Below, piece by piece: positions 1 through 10,773 of a stretch of 39,956 bases of DNA. Source of the DNA: Magnetospira sp. (GTDB lineage Bacteria > Pseudomonadota > Alphaproteobacteria > Rhodospirillales > Magnetospiraceae); assembly GCA_028282245.1 (NCBI GenBank), contig JANQIL010000101.1:1-39956 (forward strand), read 5' to 3'. The position numbers and the translations under genes are program-made. The notes beneath the pieces were generated by a model. The model had not been told where the DNA came from. It searched no databases and saw only the letters and a list, made by a program, of their open reading frames with translations. Each line of letters opens with the position of its first letter. Positions within the stretch are counted from its first letter, which is position 1.

Positions 1-80
1 ATGCCTGGAACAAGCTGATCAGCAACCCGCAAACCATCATGTCAATCGGATGGCGCGATTGGGCACTCATGGCGAGATAA
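1..80 (+). mobile_element. IS630-type transposase, C-terminal end (partial)
   Basis: The reading frame beginning at base 3 gives AWNKLISNPQTIMSIGWRDW followed by five more residues and a TAA stop at 78-80. An AWN-x-LI start and an IMSIG-x-R-x-WA ending are typical of the extreme C-terminus of IS630-family transposases. Only this end is inside the window, so it cannot be said whether the element is intact to the left. No terminal inverted repeat could be assigned in the 45 bases between its stop and the next gene. It is seen directly as a reading frame; the family call rests on recognising the C-terminal motif. Confidence 0.7.
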
Positions 81-125
81 TTATTGCCGTTGGTATTATG
101 GGTTCGGGTGCGATATTTGTCCTGA

Positions 126-1598
126 TTGGCGAGTCTTGATGAATTGCAAGAGATGGCACGAATGCCTGATATGAAACCGCAGAGAATTCGCGATCCTCTT
201 TACGATTTAATCGAATTCAAGAATGAAAAATTCGAACAAATTTTGTGGCGTGTGATTCAGACTCGTCCCTTCCAGCGCCTTCGCCGCGTTCGTCAGCTGG
301 GCTTTTCGGAGTTGGTTTATCCTGGCGCGACTCATAGCCGGTTCGCTCATAGCGTTGGCGTGTTTCATACAGCTCGATCCCTAATGAAAATCATCGAGCG
401 TTACTTGGAGTCAAAACGATTTGATCGCGACAAAGCGGAGACAACAATTGCTGCGGCTTTGGTTCACGATCTCGGTCACGGTATGTTTAGCCATGCTTTC
501 GAGGACATTGGTAAAAAGCTGAATCTCAAGGTGGCGGATCATACGATTGTTGGTGATTATATGATACGAAACGGCGAGGTTGCAGAAATACTTTGCGAAA
601 AAAGCAGCGGATTTGCAAACGACGTGGCCGATGTCGTTAAGAAAAACGGCGCGGCAACGTTGTACGATGCCGTCGTTTCCAGTCAGTTCGATGCTGACCG
701 GTTGGACTACATGCAGCGCGATAGGCTTATGACCGGCGTACGAAACAGCGGCATCGATTACCGTTGGCTCGAAGCCAATTTGGAAATTGGCACCATTCAG
801 ACGGGGACGGACGAAACGAACCTTGGAGACATCGAGACTTTCGTCCTTGGACGAAAAGCCTATCACGCGGCGGAAACATACGTGCTGTCTCTATTTCAAC
901 TCTACTCAAAGGTTTATTTCCATAAGGCGACTCGCGCGGCGGAGAAGATATTTTCGGCGCTGATCGTCCGGTTGGTGACTCTCGTGCGAGACGGGGGCGC
1001 AACACAAACCGGCTTGCCACCAAGACACCCCATCCTGGAGTTTGCCGCAAATCCCGATTCACTCGACAACGCGATGGCGTTGGATGATACGGTATTCCTT
1101 GGTGCGTTACCGATGCTGGTGGAGGCGAGCGACCGCACGACACAAGATTTTGCGGTGCGGTTAAGGGACCGGAAGCTACTCAAATGTAAGGACATTCGCC
1201 GGGAATTGATCGCGAAAATTGCTCCTGATTGGCCAAGGCACACCGCAACCCAGACCGACGTGAAGAGCGTGAAGAGAAAGCTCACACGAGTCAGCAAGTT
1301 GATCGAGGAGCAATTAGAGGCTTGGTCCGAGGAAAATTCAAACCATGGGCCGCGCATTCTCATCGATCAGGCGACGCGGGATCCCTACAAACCCTTTCAA
1401 GAATCGAAGGGGCCATTAAATCAGATTCGCATTCGGAGCGATGTCGATGATAGAATCTTGGACATGGCGGATCGGTCGCCGGTTGTCGCCGCGCTTGAAT
1501 CCTTCGAGGTGTTTCGCGCGTATACCGACGAAGAGGACGCAGAGGCCGTCGCGGTGATCAGGGATGTGACCGCGCAAAAGATCAAGGAGGATGGCTAA
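126..1598 (+). CDS. HD-domain phosphohydrolase (COG1078/YwfO type, probable dNTPase)
   Basis: The protein has 490 residues from a TTG start; an in-frame ATG nine codons in is the main alternative. It has the SAMHD1/EF1143-like HD layout: GATHSRFAHSVGV with H75, the metal-binding pair H114-D115 in VHDLGHGMFSH, and a later aspartate in SQFDADRLDYM near 187-196. All metal ligands look present, so it should be an active phosphohydrolase, and characterised relatives hydrolyse dNTPs. The C-terminal half, from about 280, is not recognisable. The stop overlaps the SD of the next gene, so the two are probably co-translated. Base composition is clearly more A/T-rich than in rph downstream, and an IS630 fragment lies just upstream, both consistent with acquisition by transfer. 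The dNTPase activity is inferred from the family. Confidence 0.85.
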   Translation: MASLDELQEMARMPDMKPQRIRDPLYDLIEFKNEKFEQILWRVIQTRPFQRLRRVRQLGFSELVYPGATHSRFAHSVGVFHTARSLMKIIERYLESKRFDRDKAETTIAAALVHDLGHGMFSHAFEDIGKKLNLKVADHTIVGDYMIRNGEVAEILCEKSSGFANDVADVVKKNGAATLYDAVVSSQFDADRLDYMQRDRLMTGVRNSGIDYRWLEANLEIGTIQTGTDETNLGDIETFVLGRKAYHAAETYVLSLFQLYSKVYFHKATRAAEKIFSALIVRLVTLVRDGGATQTGLPPRHPILEFAANPDSLDNAMALDDTVFLGALPMLVEASDRTTQDFAVRLRDRKLLKCKDIRRELIAKIAPDWPRHTATQTDVKSVKRKLTRVSKLIEEQLEAWSEENSNHGPRILIDQATRDPYKPFQESKGPLNQIRIRSDVDDRILDMADRSPVVAALESFEVFRAYTDEEDAEAVAVIRDVTAQKIKEDG

Positions 1599-1599
1599 G

Positions 1600-2121
1600 A
1601 TGGGGCATAGGCCGGGTCGACTCGAGGCCGCCAGGATCGTGCGCGATGCCGGAGGGGAAATCGTTGGCCGGACGCGTCTGCAAAAGGTCGCCTATCTACT
1701 GGAACTGACGGGCCTGGGAAATGGGTTCCGTTTCGAATACCGCCATTATGGTCCGTATAGCGAAGAACTGGCCGACGCCATCCATGTTGCCGGCGCTTTT
1801 GATTTGGTGGCCGAGGAAGACAGGAACGCAAGCTGGGGCGGCTTCTATACAATTTATAGGGATACTAATAGAACGGGTGCGCGTGTCGAGGGGGTGCGGG
1901 CAACCTTTGCCGAAAAGGCGGCGAAAATCGATTCCATCGAGTTGGAACTTGCCGCGACCGCCGCGTTTCTGCATGCGGTTGAACGCGTCGACGATCCTTG
2001 GGCGGAAACCGAAAGGCGGAAACCGGAAAAAGCTGGTGAAGGGCGCCTCGAACGAGCAAAAGCCGCGTATCGAAAGCTTAGAAATCTCGAAACCCCCAGT
2101 CGCTTGCCCGAGATTGCTTGA
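1600..2121 (+). CDS. YwgA/Panacea-like hypothetical protein
   Basis: This is a 173-residue protein. The ATG at 1600 is preferred over the one at 1591 because the AAGGAGG at 1584-1590 abuts the first ATG but lies nine bases before the second. The N-terminal half carries RTRLQKVAYLLELTG and a following RHYGPYSEEL, the pattern of YwgA-like and DUF4065/Panacea-like small domains. The C-terminal third is basic and charged, without a recognised domain. It directly follows the HD-phosphohydrolase gene, as ywgA follows the HD gene ywfO in Bacillus subtilis, suggesting the two proteins work together. Panacea-type domains often act as antitoxins, which makes a toxin-antitoxin or defence role possible but unproven. 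The family call is moderate; the function is unknown. Confidence 0.65.
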   Translation: MGHRPGRLEAARIVRDAGGEIVGRTRLQKVAYLLELTGLGNGFRFEYRHYGPYSEELADAIHVAGAFDLVAEEDRNASWGGFYTIYRDTNRTGARVEGVRATFAEKAAKIDSIELELAATAAFLHAVERVDDPWAETERRKPEKAGEGRLERAKAAYRKLRNLETPSRLPEIA

Positions 2122-2302
2122 ATGGTCGGATGTCTGGTTTCGAGAGAATATGCGTAGTATTTTGGTATTGATATCATGCGCTATCAACGCGAGCTTTTTG
2201 CCATTGGCAAGCAACGGTCTCGTTCGCGTCGACCATCGCCTTGCCCCACCGCGCGGTTCCGGTTAGCCTCCGTCCGACAAGGAAAAACGGGGGGAGCCAA
2301 CC

Positions 2303-3025
<723 letters not shown>

Positions 3026-3029
3026 ACAC

Positions 3030-3632
3030 ATGGCCCGCCGCTTCGTCGGGGATCGGCTGGTCATCGCCAGCCACAATCCGGGCAAGACGCGCGAGATCGC
3101 CGAATTGCTGGCGCCGTTCCGCGTCGACGTGGCGTCGGTATCGGACCTGGGCCTTCCCGAACCGGTCGAGGACGCCGACGATTTCGTCGGCAATGCCCTC
3201 ATCAAGGCCCGCGCGGCGGCCGAGGGGAGCGGGCTGCCGGCCCTGGCCGACGATTCCGGCCTCGCCGTGCACGCCCTGGGCGGCGCCCCCGGCATCCATT
3301 CGGCGCGCTGGGCCGGGCCCGGCAAGGATTTCATGGCGGCGATGAACAGGATCGAGCAGGCCCTTGACGGACGGAGTGACCGCGCCGCCCATTTCGTCTG
3401 TGTCCTGGCCCTCTGCTGGCCCGACGGCCATGCCGAATGCTTCGAGGGAACGGTGCATGGACAACTCGTCTGGCCGCCGCGCGGTGGCCGTGGATTCGGT
3501 TACGATCCGGTGTTCGTGCCCAACGGCCACGCCGCCACCTTCGGCGAAATGGACCCGGCCGACAAGCATGCCATGAGCCACCGCGCCGAGGCCTTCCGGC
3601 AACTGGTCGCCGCTTGTTTCGAGGACGGCTGA
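3030..3632 (+). CDS. rdgB: XTP/dITP diphosphatase (RdgB/Ham1)
   Basis: The protein has 200 residues and is a full-length nucleotide-pool sanitising pyrophosphatase that converts dITP, ITP and XTP to monophosphates. Motifs seen include [17 protein letters not shown] at the N-terminus for triphosphate binding, [24 protein letters not shown] with the metal-binding aspartates, [22 protein letters not shown] and a C-terminal [10 protein letters not shown]. It follows rph by four bases and is presumably co-transcribed. In many alphaproteobacteria hemW comes next, but here a palindromic spacer and the MoxR cluster follow instead. Confidence 0.96.
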   Translation: MARRFVGDRLVIASHNPGKTREIAELLAPFRVDVASVSDLGLPEPVEDADDFVGNALIKARAAAEGSGLPALADDSGLAVHALGGAPGIHSARWAGPGKDFMAAMNRIEQALDGRSDRAAHFVCVLALCWPDGHAECFEGTVHGQLVWPPRGGRGFGYDPVFVPNGHAATFGEMDPADKHAMSHRAEAFRQLVAACFEDG

Positions 3633-3638
3633 GCGATG

Positions 3639-3680
3639 CGGAGTCCGAATCCTTGCATTCGGGGCGCCGCGATTGGCGCC
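3639..3680. repeat. Imperfect palindrome after rdgB (half copy of a dispersed repeat)
   Basis: CGGAGTCCGAAT at 3639-3650 is followed by ATTCGG at 3657-3662, giving a six-pair stem (CCGAAT/ATTCGG). Immediately after it is a second dyad, GGCGCC-GCGATT-GGCGCC, at 3663-3680. The left arm closely matches the palindromes at 9844-9882 and 25051-25081. It may end rph-rdgB transcription, but no U-tract follows. Confidence 0.45.
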
Positions 3681-3771
3681 CGTGCCGCCCGTGGCCGCGA
3701 TTTCGCTGGAAACCCTTCGGTATCATTTTATGATCTCCACCTGTTTGGGGAGCTGATCCCGGAGGAATGAC

Positions 3772-4476
3772 GTGCGGTCGCGGCGAAATAGGGCGTTGCC
3801 TCCTTGGATTGTCGTCGTCATGGTCGCCGTTGTTGCCGGTCCGGTCGGCGCCGCCATGGCGCTGGACGCCGATGCGGTGCGCGAGACCGTCGACGAGGTC
3901 CTGTCCGACAGCCGATTCCAGACCGAATTCCCGGACTCCGTCCACGAAAAGACATCGGAGGTCTCCCCGGATCCCGTCGCCAAGCCGGCCAATCGCGACG
4001 TCTCGCCCCTGTGGGAGATTCTGACCTGGGTCGCCATCGCCGCCGCTGGCGCCATCGTGGCCTATATCGTCTTGCAGGGCCTGGCGGACCGGCTGCGGAT
4101 CGCCGGCGGGACTGGCGCGGTTGTCGGAGAGGCGGCCGGACGACCGCCGGCGGACGCCACGCCGGACGACGCCGTGAACCTGGCGGGTGCCGACCGCCTG
4201 GCGGCCATGGGCGATTACGTCGCCGCCATCCGCGTGCTTCTGTTGATGAGCCTCGAGCTTTTCACCCATGACAAGAATCCGCGCCAAACGGCCATGCGCA
4301 CCAATCGGGAGTTGCTGCGCGACGAGACCCTTCCGGAGTCGATTCGTCCCGCCCTGAAGGTGATCATCGCGACGGAGGAACTGGGGCAGTTCGGGGGGCG
4401 CCGGCTGACCGCCGACCTGTATGCCACCTGTCGCGACCATTACCGCCATGTCGCCGCCGGCCTGAAGACCACGTGA
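3772..4476 (+). CDS. DUF4129 domain membrane protein
   Basis: This is a 234-residue protein starting at GTG 3772, chosen because GGAGG at 3761-3765 is well spaced from it. The N-terminus is basic and followed by a hydrophobic stretch (about 12-30) that looks like a signal peptide. A second hydrophobic helix lies around 84-104, and the C-terminal soluble domain, with NREL and the EELGQFGGRRLT block, matches the DUF4129 pattern. DUF4129 proteins are typical members of MoxR/DUF58 gene clusters and their function is unknown. It is the first gene of the cluster; its TGA overlaps the ATG of the next gene. A role as a membrane partner of the MoxR ATPase is inferred from context. Confidence 0.75.
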   Translation: MRSRRNRALPPWIVVVMVAVVAGPVGAAMALDADAVRETVDEVLSDSRFQTEFPDSVHEKTSEVSPDPVAKPANRDVSPLWEILTWVAIAAAGAIVAYIVLQGLADRLRIAGGTGAVVGEAAGRPPADATPDDAVNLAGADRLAAMGDYVAAIRVLLLMSLELFTHDKNPRQTAMRTNRELLRDETLPESIRPALKVIIATEELGQFGGRRLTADLYATCRDHYRHVAAGLKTT

Positions 4477-5673
4477 TGGACGGAAACAGCCCGTTCGCGC
4501 CCCGGACGCTGGCCATCCTCATCGTCACCGGAGGGCTCGCCTTCTGCGGCGCCCTGTTGTTGGATGTCTTGAGCGACAACGTCGAGAACCGGCGCCCCGT
4601 CGGAACGCACGTCTATTCCGAGGCGGCCGTCGGGCACCGAGGATTGGTGGAGGTGCTGCGGCGCCTGGACATTCCGGTCGTCGTCAGCCGGCATCGGGAG
4701 TTGAGCCGGCTGTCGTACAACGGGGTGCTGGTTCTCGCCGAACCCGACCCGAGGCACTTGGCGGTCATCCGGGAACGGTTGAACGAACGGCCCGTGGTCG
4801 TCGTTCTGCCGAAATGGACGGCGCGCGCGGACCCGCGGAAGCCGCGCTGGACCCTGGCGCCGACCCCCGTTGACGGCGCGCGGATGCTGCTGGTCCTCGG
4901 GACCCTGCCGGCGCCCGCAAGCGTCCTGCGGGTGCCGCCGCCGGTAACATGGCTCCCGTCGCCCTATCCGGCGCCGACCTTCGAGACCGACATCCAACTG
5001 CTTTCGTCGCGCCGGCTGACAAGGATTGTCGGCACCCGGGACGGCGTGCTGCTGGGACGCTACGGTCCGTCGGGCTCGGGGGTCTGGGTCCTGTCCGATC
5101 CGGACATCCTGTCCAACCACGGCCTTGGCAAGGGCGACAACGCCTTGATGATCGCGTCGTTCCTGAACGATCTGAGGCGCGGCGGTCCGGTCGTGTTCGA
5201 CGAGACCGTTCATGGCTTCAACTGGACCCCCAGTCTTTGGGCGAACCTGGTCTCGATGCCCCTGCTGCCGGTCACCCTGCTCGCCGTGGCCTCCATCGCG
5301 GTGCTGATCTGGTCCGCCGCCGGGCGGTTTGGCGCCCCGCGCCCGTCGGGGGCCGCGCTGGAGCCGGGCAAGATGACGCTGATCGACAGCACCGCCGACC
5401 TGCTGCTCTATGCCGGGCACCCGGGTCGGGCCCTGCCGCGATATCGCGACGCGGTCCTGCAGGCCGTCGCGCGGGCCCTGCACGCGCCCGGCGCCCTGCG
5501 GGACGAGCGGCTGACCGCCTGGCTCGACGGCCTGGCCGAGGCGCGGGGGGTTCGGGACCGCTTCGCGGACCTGTGCTCCCGGGTCGACCGTCATTCCGCC
5601 GCCCGGACCTCGCTCGATCCCTCGGTCGTCAAGACGGCCCTCCGACTACATCGCTGGAAACAGGAGATGATTC

Positions 5674-6629
<956 letters not shown>

Positions 6630-6630
<1 letters not shown>

Positions 6631-7940
6631 TGCGCCCGACCCTCCGCGCCGCCCTGTTTCTGTCCGCCGGCGTTCCGGTGGCGCTGTTCGCGTTCATCGT
6701 CGACGACGGACTGGGGATGCTCGGGGTCGCGTGGCTCGGCGCCGCGCTGCTGCTGATGGGGATCGACGCGGCGTCGGTGCCGCCGGCGCGGGCCGTGCGG
6801 GTCGGCGTGACGCCGCCGCGTGTCCTGTTTATCGGCGAGACGGGTCGCCTGAATCTCGACATCGCTTTCGACGGCGGCCGGCGCGGCGCGACCGTGGAAA
6901 CGGTGCTCGATGTCGGCGGCGTCCTGGCGCCGCTGCCGCGCGCCATGTGTCCCGTTCCGGACGGCGGACGGGGCAGCGTCGCCGTGCCGCTCGATCCGAC
7001 GCGCCGGGGCCTGGCGGACGTGCACCGTGTCTGGCTCCGGTGGCGCGGTCCCCTGGGCCTGATGCGTCATCAGCGGGTGATCGCGCTGGACGGCGCCATT
7101 CCGGTGATTCCGAATGTCCATGCCGTCAAGCAGGCGGCGTTGCGGTTCTCGGCCCGCAACGCTCTGCACGGCGAAAAACTGCAACACCAGCGGGGCGACG
7201 GATCGGAGTTCAACGCGCTGCGCGACTGGGTGCCCGGCCTCGACACCCGATCGGTGGATTGGAAACAAACGGCCAAGCACCGGGCGCTGATCTGCAAGGA
7301 ATTCGAGGTCGAGCGTAACCATCAAATTCTGCTGGCCTTCGACACCGGCCACCTGATGAGCGAGCCCCTGGACGGCATTCCGAAGCTCGACCACGCGATC
7401 AATGCCGGTCTGGTCATTGGATGGGCGTCGCTGAGAAGCGGCGACCGGGTGGGGGTGTTCGGTTTCGATGCGCGGGTTCGGCACTATTCCCGCCCCATCG
7501 GCGGCATCAGGGCGTTCGATCGCCTGCAACAGGCCGCCGCGCAATTGGACTATCACCACGAGGAAACCAATTTCACCCTCGGCCTCGGCGAGTTGATGGA
7601 CGGCCTCGATCGGCGATCATTGATCATCGTCTTGAGCGATTTCGTCGATACGGTGACCGCCGAGCTGATGCTCGAAAATCTCCAGCGGCTGGCCGTCCGG
7701 CACCTCGTGCTGTTCGTCAGCCTGCGCGACCCCGCCCTCGATATCCTGGCCGACACGCCCCCGGCGACCATGACCGACGTGCTGCGGGCGGTGGTGGCCG
7801 AGGGCTTTGCCAAGGAACGACGGGTCGTTCTCGAACGCCTGCGGCGGCTCGGCATCCATTGCCTGGAGGCCCGGGCCGCCGATCTGAGCACCGACCTGCT
7901 GAACCGCTACCTGACGATCAAGAGACTGGAGCAGATCTAG
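6630..7940 (+). CDS. DUF58 domain protein
   Basis: The protein has 436 residues, with two membrane helices near the N-terminus (about 8-25 and 28-48) and then a beta-rich region. The DUF58 signature block comes next: GDGSEFNALRDWVPGLD followed by RSVDWKQTAKH and EFEVERNHQILLAFD, leading into a VWA-like fold with LIIVLSDFVDTVT. DUF58 proteins almost always sit beside MoxR ATPases and are regarded as their partners. The start overlaps the moxR stop by one base and the stop overlaps the GTG of the next gene. It probably anchors MoxR activity at the inner membrane; that is inference from the family and neighbourhood. Confidence 0.92.
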
Positions 7941-8950
7941 TGGCCGACGGATTGCCGAAAAGCTATGCCTTTCGCCGCGAACGGGAGCAGGTCTGGCGGG
8001 ATCTGGAGCGTCTGGTCACGAAAGCCGAGAAGCAGGGAATCCGCGCGCTCGACGTCGAGGAGATCTACAGGCTGCCGACGCTGTACAGGGCGACCCTGTC
8101 CTCTCTCTCGGTGGCGCGCGGCATCTCCCTCGACCGCAATCTCCTGGTCCACCTGGAGAGGCTTTCCGGACGCGCCTATCTTAGCGTCTATGGCGCGCGA
8201 GGCAATTTCGTCGATGCCGTTGCCGGATTCCTTTGGCGGGATTTTCCCGCCGCGGTGCGCGCGTCGGCCTGGCATCTGCTGGGAGCAGGCGGCGTTCTGC
8301 TTCTGGGCGTTCTCGCCGGGCTGTTCCTGACCCTCGATCAGCCGGCCTGGTTCTACACCTTCGTTCCCGAGTCCCTGGCCGACGGACGATCGCCGACCTC
8401 GACCGCCGCCGAGTTGCGATCGGCGCTGTATCCGGGTTTCTTTCGGGTCGACGACACCCTGTACTTCTTCGCGTCCTACCTGTTCACCCACAACGCCACG
8501 GTCGGCTTCTTCTGTTTCGCTCTCGGTTTCGCCCTGGGGGTTCCCACCATTCTGTTGCTGCTCTACAACGGCGCCATAATCGGCGCCATGGCCGCCCTGT
8601 ACGCGCGACACGGATTGAGCTGGGAGTTCTGGGCATGGGCGTCGATCCACGGGACGACCGAGATTCTGGCCATCCTCCTGTGCGCCGCCGCCGGCATGAT
8701 GCTCGGCGCCGCCATCGTGCTGCCGGGCCGGGATTCGCGAACCGATGCCCTGTGGCGCCAGGGACGGCTGGCCGGACGCATCGTCGTCGGCGCGGTCGCG
8801 CTGTTCCTGGTTGCCGGGCTGCTTGAGGGCTTCGCCCGCCAAATGGTGACCGATTCCTGGGGACGCGCCTTCATCGGAAGCGTCATGCTCTTGATATGGA
8901 TAAGCTATTTCGGATTCGCCGGACGGAGGGCAGGCGATGGCGCGGCGTGA
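7940..8950 (+). CDS. SpoIIM-like integral membrane protein
   Basis: Starting at GTG 7940, which overlaps the DUF58 stop, gives 336 residues; an upstream in-frame extension lies inside DUF58 and was discarded. The cytoplasmic N-terminal part is helical and charged. About five hydrophobic segments follow (beginning near residue 113). The YFFASYLFTHNATVGFFCF stretch and the GAIIGAMAALYARHG / WEFWAWASIHGTTEILAI blocks are the hallmarks of the stage II sporulation protein M / DUF95 family. In non-sporulating bacteria such proteins occur in MoxR-DUF58 clusters; the role is unknown. It overlaps the RDD gene by 14 bases. Confidence 0.88.
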   Translation: MADGLPKSYAFRREREQVWRDLERLVTKAEKQGIRALDVEEIYRLPTLYRATLSSLSVARGISLDRNLLVHLERLSGRAYLSVYGARGNFVDAVAGFLWRDFPAAVRASAWHLLGAGGVLLLGVLAGLFLTLDQPAWFYTFVPESLADGRSPTSTAAELRSALYPGFFRVDDTLYFFASYLFTHNATVGFFCFALGFALGVPTILLLLYNGAIIGAMAALYARHGLSWEFWAWASIHGTTEILAILLCAAAGMMLGAAIVLPGRDSRTDALWRQGRLAGRIVVGAVALFLVAGLLEGFARQMVTDSWGRAFIGSVMLLIWISYFGFAGRRAGDGAA

Positions 8951-9845
8951 TGCCCGGCCCTCCGCCTCCGGCGCGCGGGGTCCCTTGCGCCGGGAGCGCG
9001 AGATCACGACCCCGGAAGGGGTCGTTCTGCGCCTGAACCTCGCGGACCGGGGCGAGCGCGCAGCGGCGATGATCATCGATCTCCTGATCATGCTGGCCGT
9101 TATCGTCGTCATGATCCTCGTCCTTATCCAGAGCCTGGCGGCCCTGAATCCCTCGGTGGCGCTGTCCCTGGGATTGATCGGGTTTTTCCTGGTCCGCAAT
9201 TGCTACTTTTCGTTCTTCGAGCTTCGCTGGCACGGGCAGACGCCCGGAAAGAGGGCCCTGGGCCTGCGGGTGGTCGACCGGCGGGGCGGGCAACTGCGGT
9301 CCGACGCGGTGTTCGCCCGCAACCTGATGCGCGAGATCGAGCTGTTCCTGCCGGTGAGCCTTGTCCTGTCGCAGGGGGACACCGCCCTGGACGCCGGAGC
9401 CCAGCTCCTGGCCTGGATCTGGGTCGGAATTTTCGTCCTGATGCCGTTCCTCAACAAGGATTCCTTGCGCGTCGGCGATCTGATCGCCGGAACCTGGGTG
9501 ATCGTGGTGCCGAAAGGCCTGCTGCTCGACGATCTCGTCGCCGAGCGCGACGCATCGGGCTCCGGGTCCGACGCCACGCCCGTATTCACGTTCACCGAGC
9601 GTCAACTCGACGTCTATGGGGTCCTGGAACTTCAGACGCTGGAAGACATCCTGCGCCGCGACGACAAAGCGGCGTCCGAGGTGATCGCGGAGGTCGCGGC
9701 CCGCATCCGCCACAAGATCGACTATCGCGACCGTGCGGCGTGGACCGACCAGAAGGCGTTTCTCGATGCCTACTACGCCGCGTTGCGCGCCCGGCTGGAG
9801 GCCCGCATGCTGCTTGGCCGGCACAAGCGCTCCAAGCACGATTGA
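8937..9845 (+). CDS. RDD family membrane protein
   Basis: The protein has 302 residues. The RDD domain is clear, with three hydrophobic segments (about 42-68, 75-100 and 150-170) and the conserved motifs LADRGERAAAMIIDLLIML (the RDD-like Arg/Asp before helix 1), WHGQTPGKRALGLRVVDRRG between helices, and RVGDLIAGTWVI at the end. A charged soluble tail of about 110 residues follows. RDD proteins are mostly of unknown function, with some implicated in ion exchange. It is the last gene of the six-gene MoxR cluster, overlapping the SpoIIM-like gene by 14 bases, and is followed at once by two palindromes. Confidence 0.9.
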   Translation: MARRDARPSASGARGPLRREREITTPEGVVLRLNLADRGERAAAMIIDLLIMLAVIVVMILVLIQSLAALNPSVALSLGLIGFFLVRNCYFSFFELRWHGQTPGKRALGLRVVDRRGGQLRSDAVFARNLMREIELFLPVSLVLSQGDTALDAGAQLLAWIWVGIFVLMPFLNKDSLRVGDLIAGTWVIVVPKGLLLDDLVAERDASGSGSDATPVFTFTERQLDVYGVLELQTLEDILRRDDKAASEVIAEVAARIRHKIDYRDRAAWTDQKAFLDAYYAALRARLEARMLLGRHKRSKHD

Positions 9846-9882
9846 CGCGGAGTCCAAATCATCACAATTCGGACTCCGTGTC
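9844..9882. repeat. Palindrome at the end of the MoxR cluster
   Basis: CGGAGTCC at 9848-9855 pairs with GGACTCCG at 9871-9878. The stem extends outward through GACG/TGTC with one wobble, and inward through AAT/ATT after one mismatch, giving about 15 pairs around a short loop. It starts within the RDD stop codon. The arms match the left arm at 3639 and resemble both arms at 25051-25081, so it may belong to a dispersed REP-like family. No U-tract is present, so a terminator role is only possible. Confidence 0.6.
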
Positions 9883-9905
9883 GCGTCGCCATTGCGGCGA
9901 GGGGC

Positions 9906-9936
9906 GGGAAACCCGAATCAATTATTCGGGTTTCCC
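9906..9936. terminator. Perfect 13-bp hairpin between convergent genes
   Basis: GGGAAACCCGAAT at 9906-9918 and ATTCGGGTTTCCC at 9924-9936 form a perfect 13-pair stem with a five-base CAATT loop. It lies between the MoxR cluster (plus strand) and the YciC-like gene (minus strand) and could stop or stabilise transcripts from both sides. There is no clear poly-U tail on either strand, so termination is inferred from position and stem strength. Confidence 0.55.
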
Positions 9937-9981
9937 ATGAAATGGCCTTTCCGGTCGGTTCAATCGCCGGGCGGCACGAGG

Positions 9982-10773
9982 TCAGTCGAAGACGGCGGCG
10001 ATCTCGTCGACGCTGGCACCTTCCTTGGCGACGCGCAGTTCGTGGTAAATCACGGCGACCAGAACGGCGAGGAACGCATAGGCGATGCTGTTGATGACGT
10101 ATTCCACCAACACGGCGGCAAGCGTGGAAAACTCGCCACCGAGAGCGGCGGCCAAGAGCACGGAGACCAGACCGATCACCATCGACAAACCGACCATAAT
10201 CACCATGCCGACCAGGTAGCTGCCGAGGACCCGCCAGCGGAGACCCTTGGTGAGCTCCCGGCTGCGGCGAAAGCTGGCGAACACGCCCGGGCGCTCGACC
10301 ACCGCCACGGGGACGCAGACCAGAAACATCACCAGGACGATGATTCCGGGAATGACAAGCAGGAGCATCCCCATCGAGAGCATCAGGCCGAACAGAACGC
10401 TGATCCCGATTACCAACGGCAGAAGTTTTAGACCGTTGCCGATGCAATCGCCGATGGAGACCCGGCGGTTTCCGAGGTTCTGGTAGGTGCCGTAGGTGAC
10501 CGCCGCGGACAGCAACCCGCCCAGGATCAATGAAAGCAGGACCCCCAAGAGCATCATGATCAGGTGCGTATCCGAGATCTGAGGCGCCGCCATGCCGTCG
10601 GCGGAACCCTGCACCGTGAAATAGGTGAGGATGTGCTGTGGCGACATCACGATCAAGGCCAGGATCGTGAACGCGATGATATTGCCGAAAAAGACCTTCA
10701 GGGTTTTGGAAAGCACGCGGCCGATCCGGTACGTGCCAACCGCCCGATCCTCGGACATGGCGCTATTCCCCAT
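9982..10773 (-). CDS. YciC/DUF975-like polytopic membrane protein
   Basis: The protein has 263 residues with about six hydrophobic segments (roughly 30-50, 75-98, 115-150, 182-215 and 222-243). It matches the glycerophosphodiester phosphodiesterase membrane-domain / YciC-like group: the pattern IPGIIVLVMFLVCVPVAVVE followed by FRRSRELTKGLRWRVLG (a Ser-Arg-x-Leu-Thr-Lys-Gly element) is characteristic. The function is unknown. Two in-frame ATGs (10773 and 10758) are plausible starts. It faces the MoxR cluster and is separated from cobW by an A/T-rich spacer that should carry its promoter. Confidence 0.8.
   Translation of the reverse strand: MGNSAMSEDRAVGTYRIGRVLSKTLKVFFGNIIAFTILALIVMSPQHILTYFTVQGSADGMAAPQISDTHLIMMLLGVLLSLILGGLLSAAVTYGTYQNLGNRRVSIGDCIGNGLKLLPLVIGISVLFGLMLSMGMLLLVIPGIIVLVMFLVCVPVAVVERPGVFASFRRSRELTKGLRWRVLGSYLVGMVIMVGLSMVIGLVSVLLAAALGGEFSTLAAVLVEYVINSIAYAFLAVLVAVIYHELRVAKEGASVDEIAAVFD

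Noticed and set aside
7421..7939. N-terminal extension of the SpoIIM-like frame
   Set aside because: The segment lies within the DUF58 gene and the family begins after GTG 7940, which overlaps the DUF58 stop.
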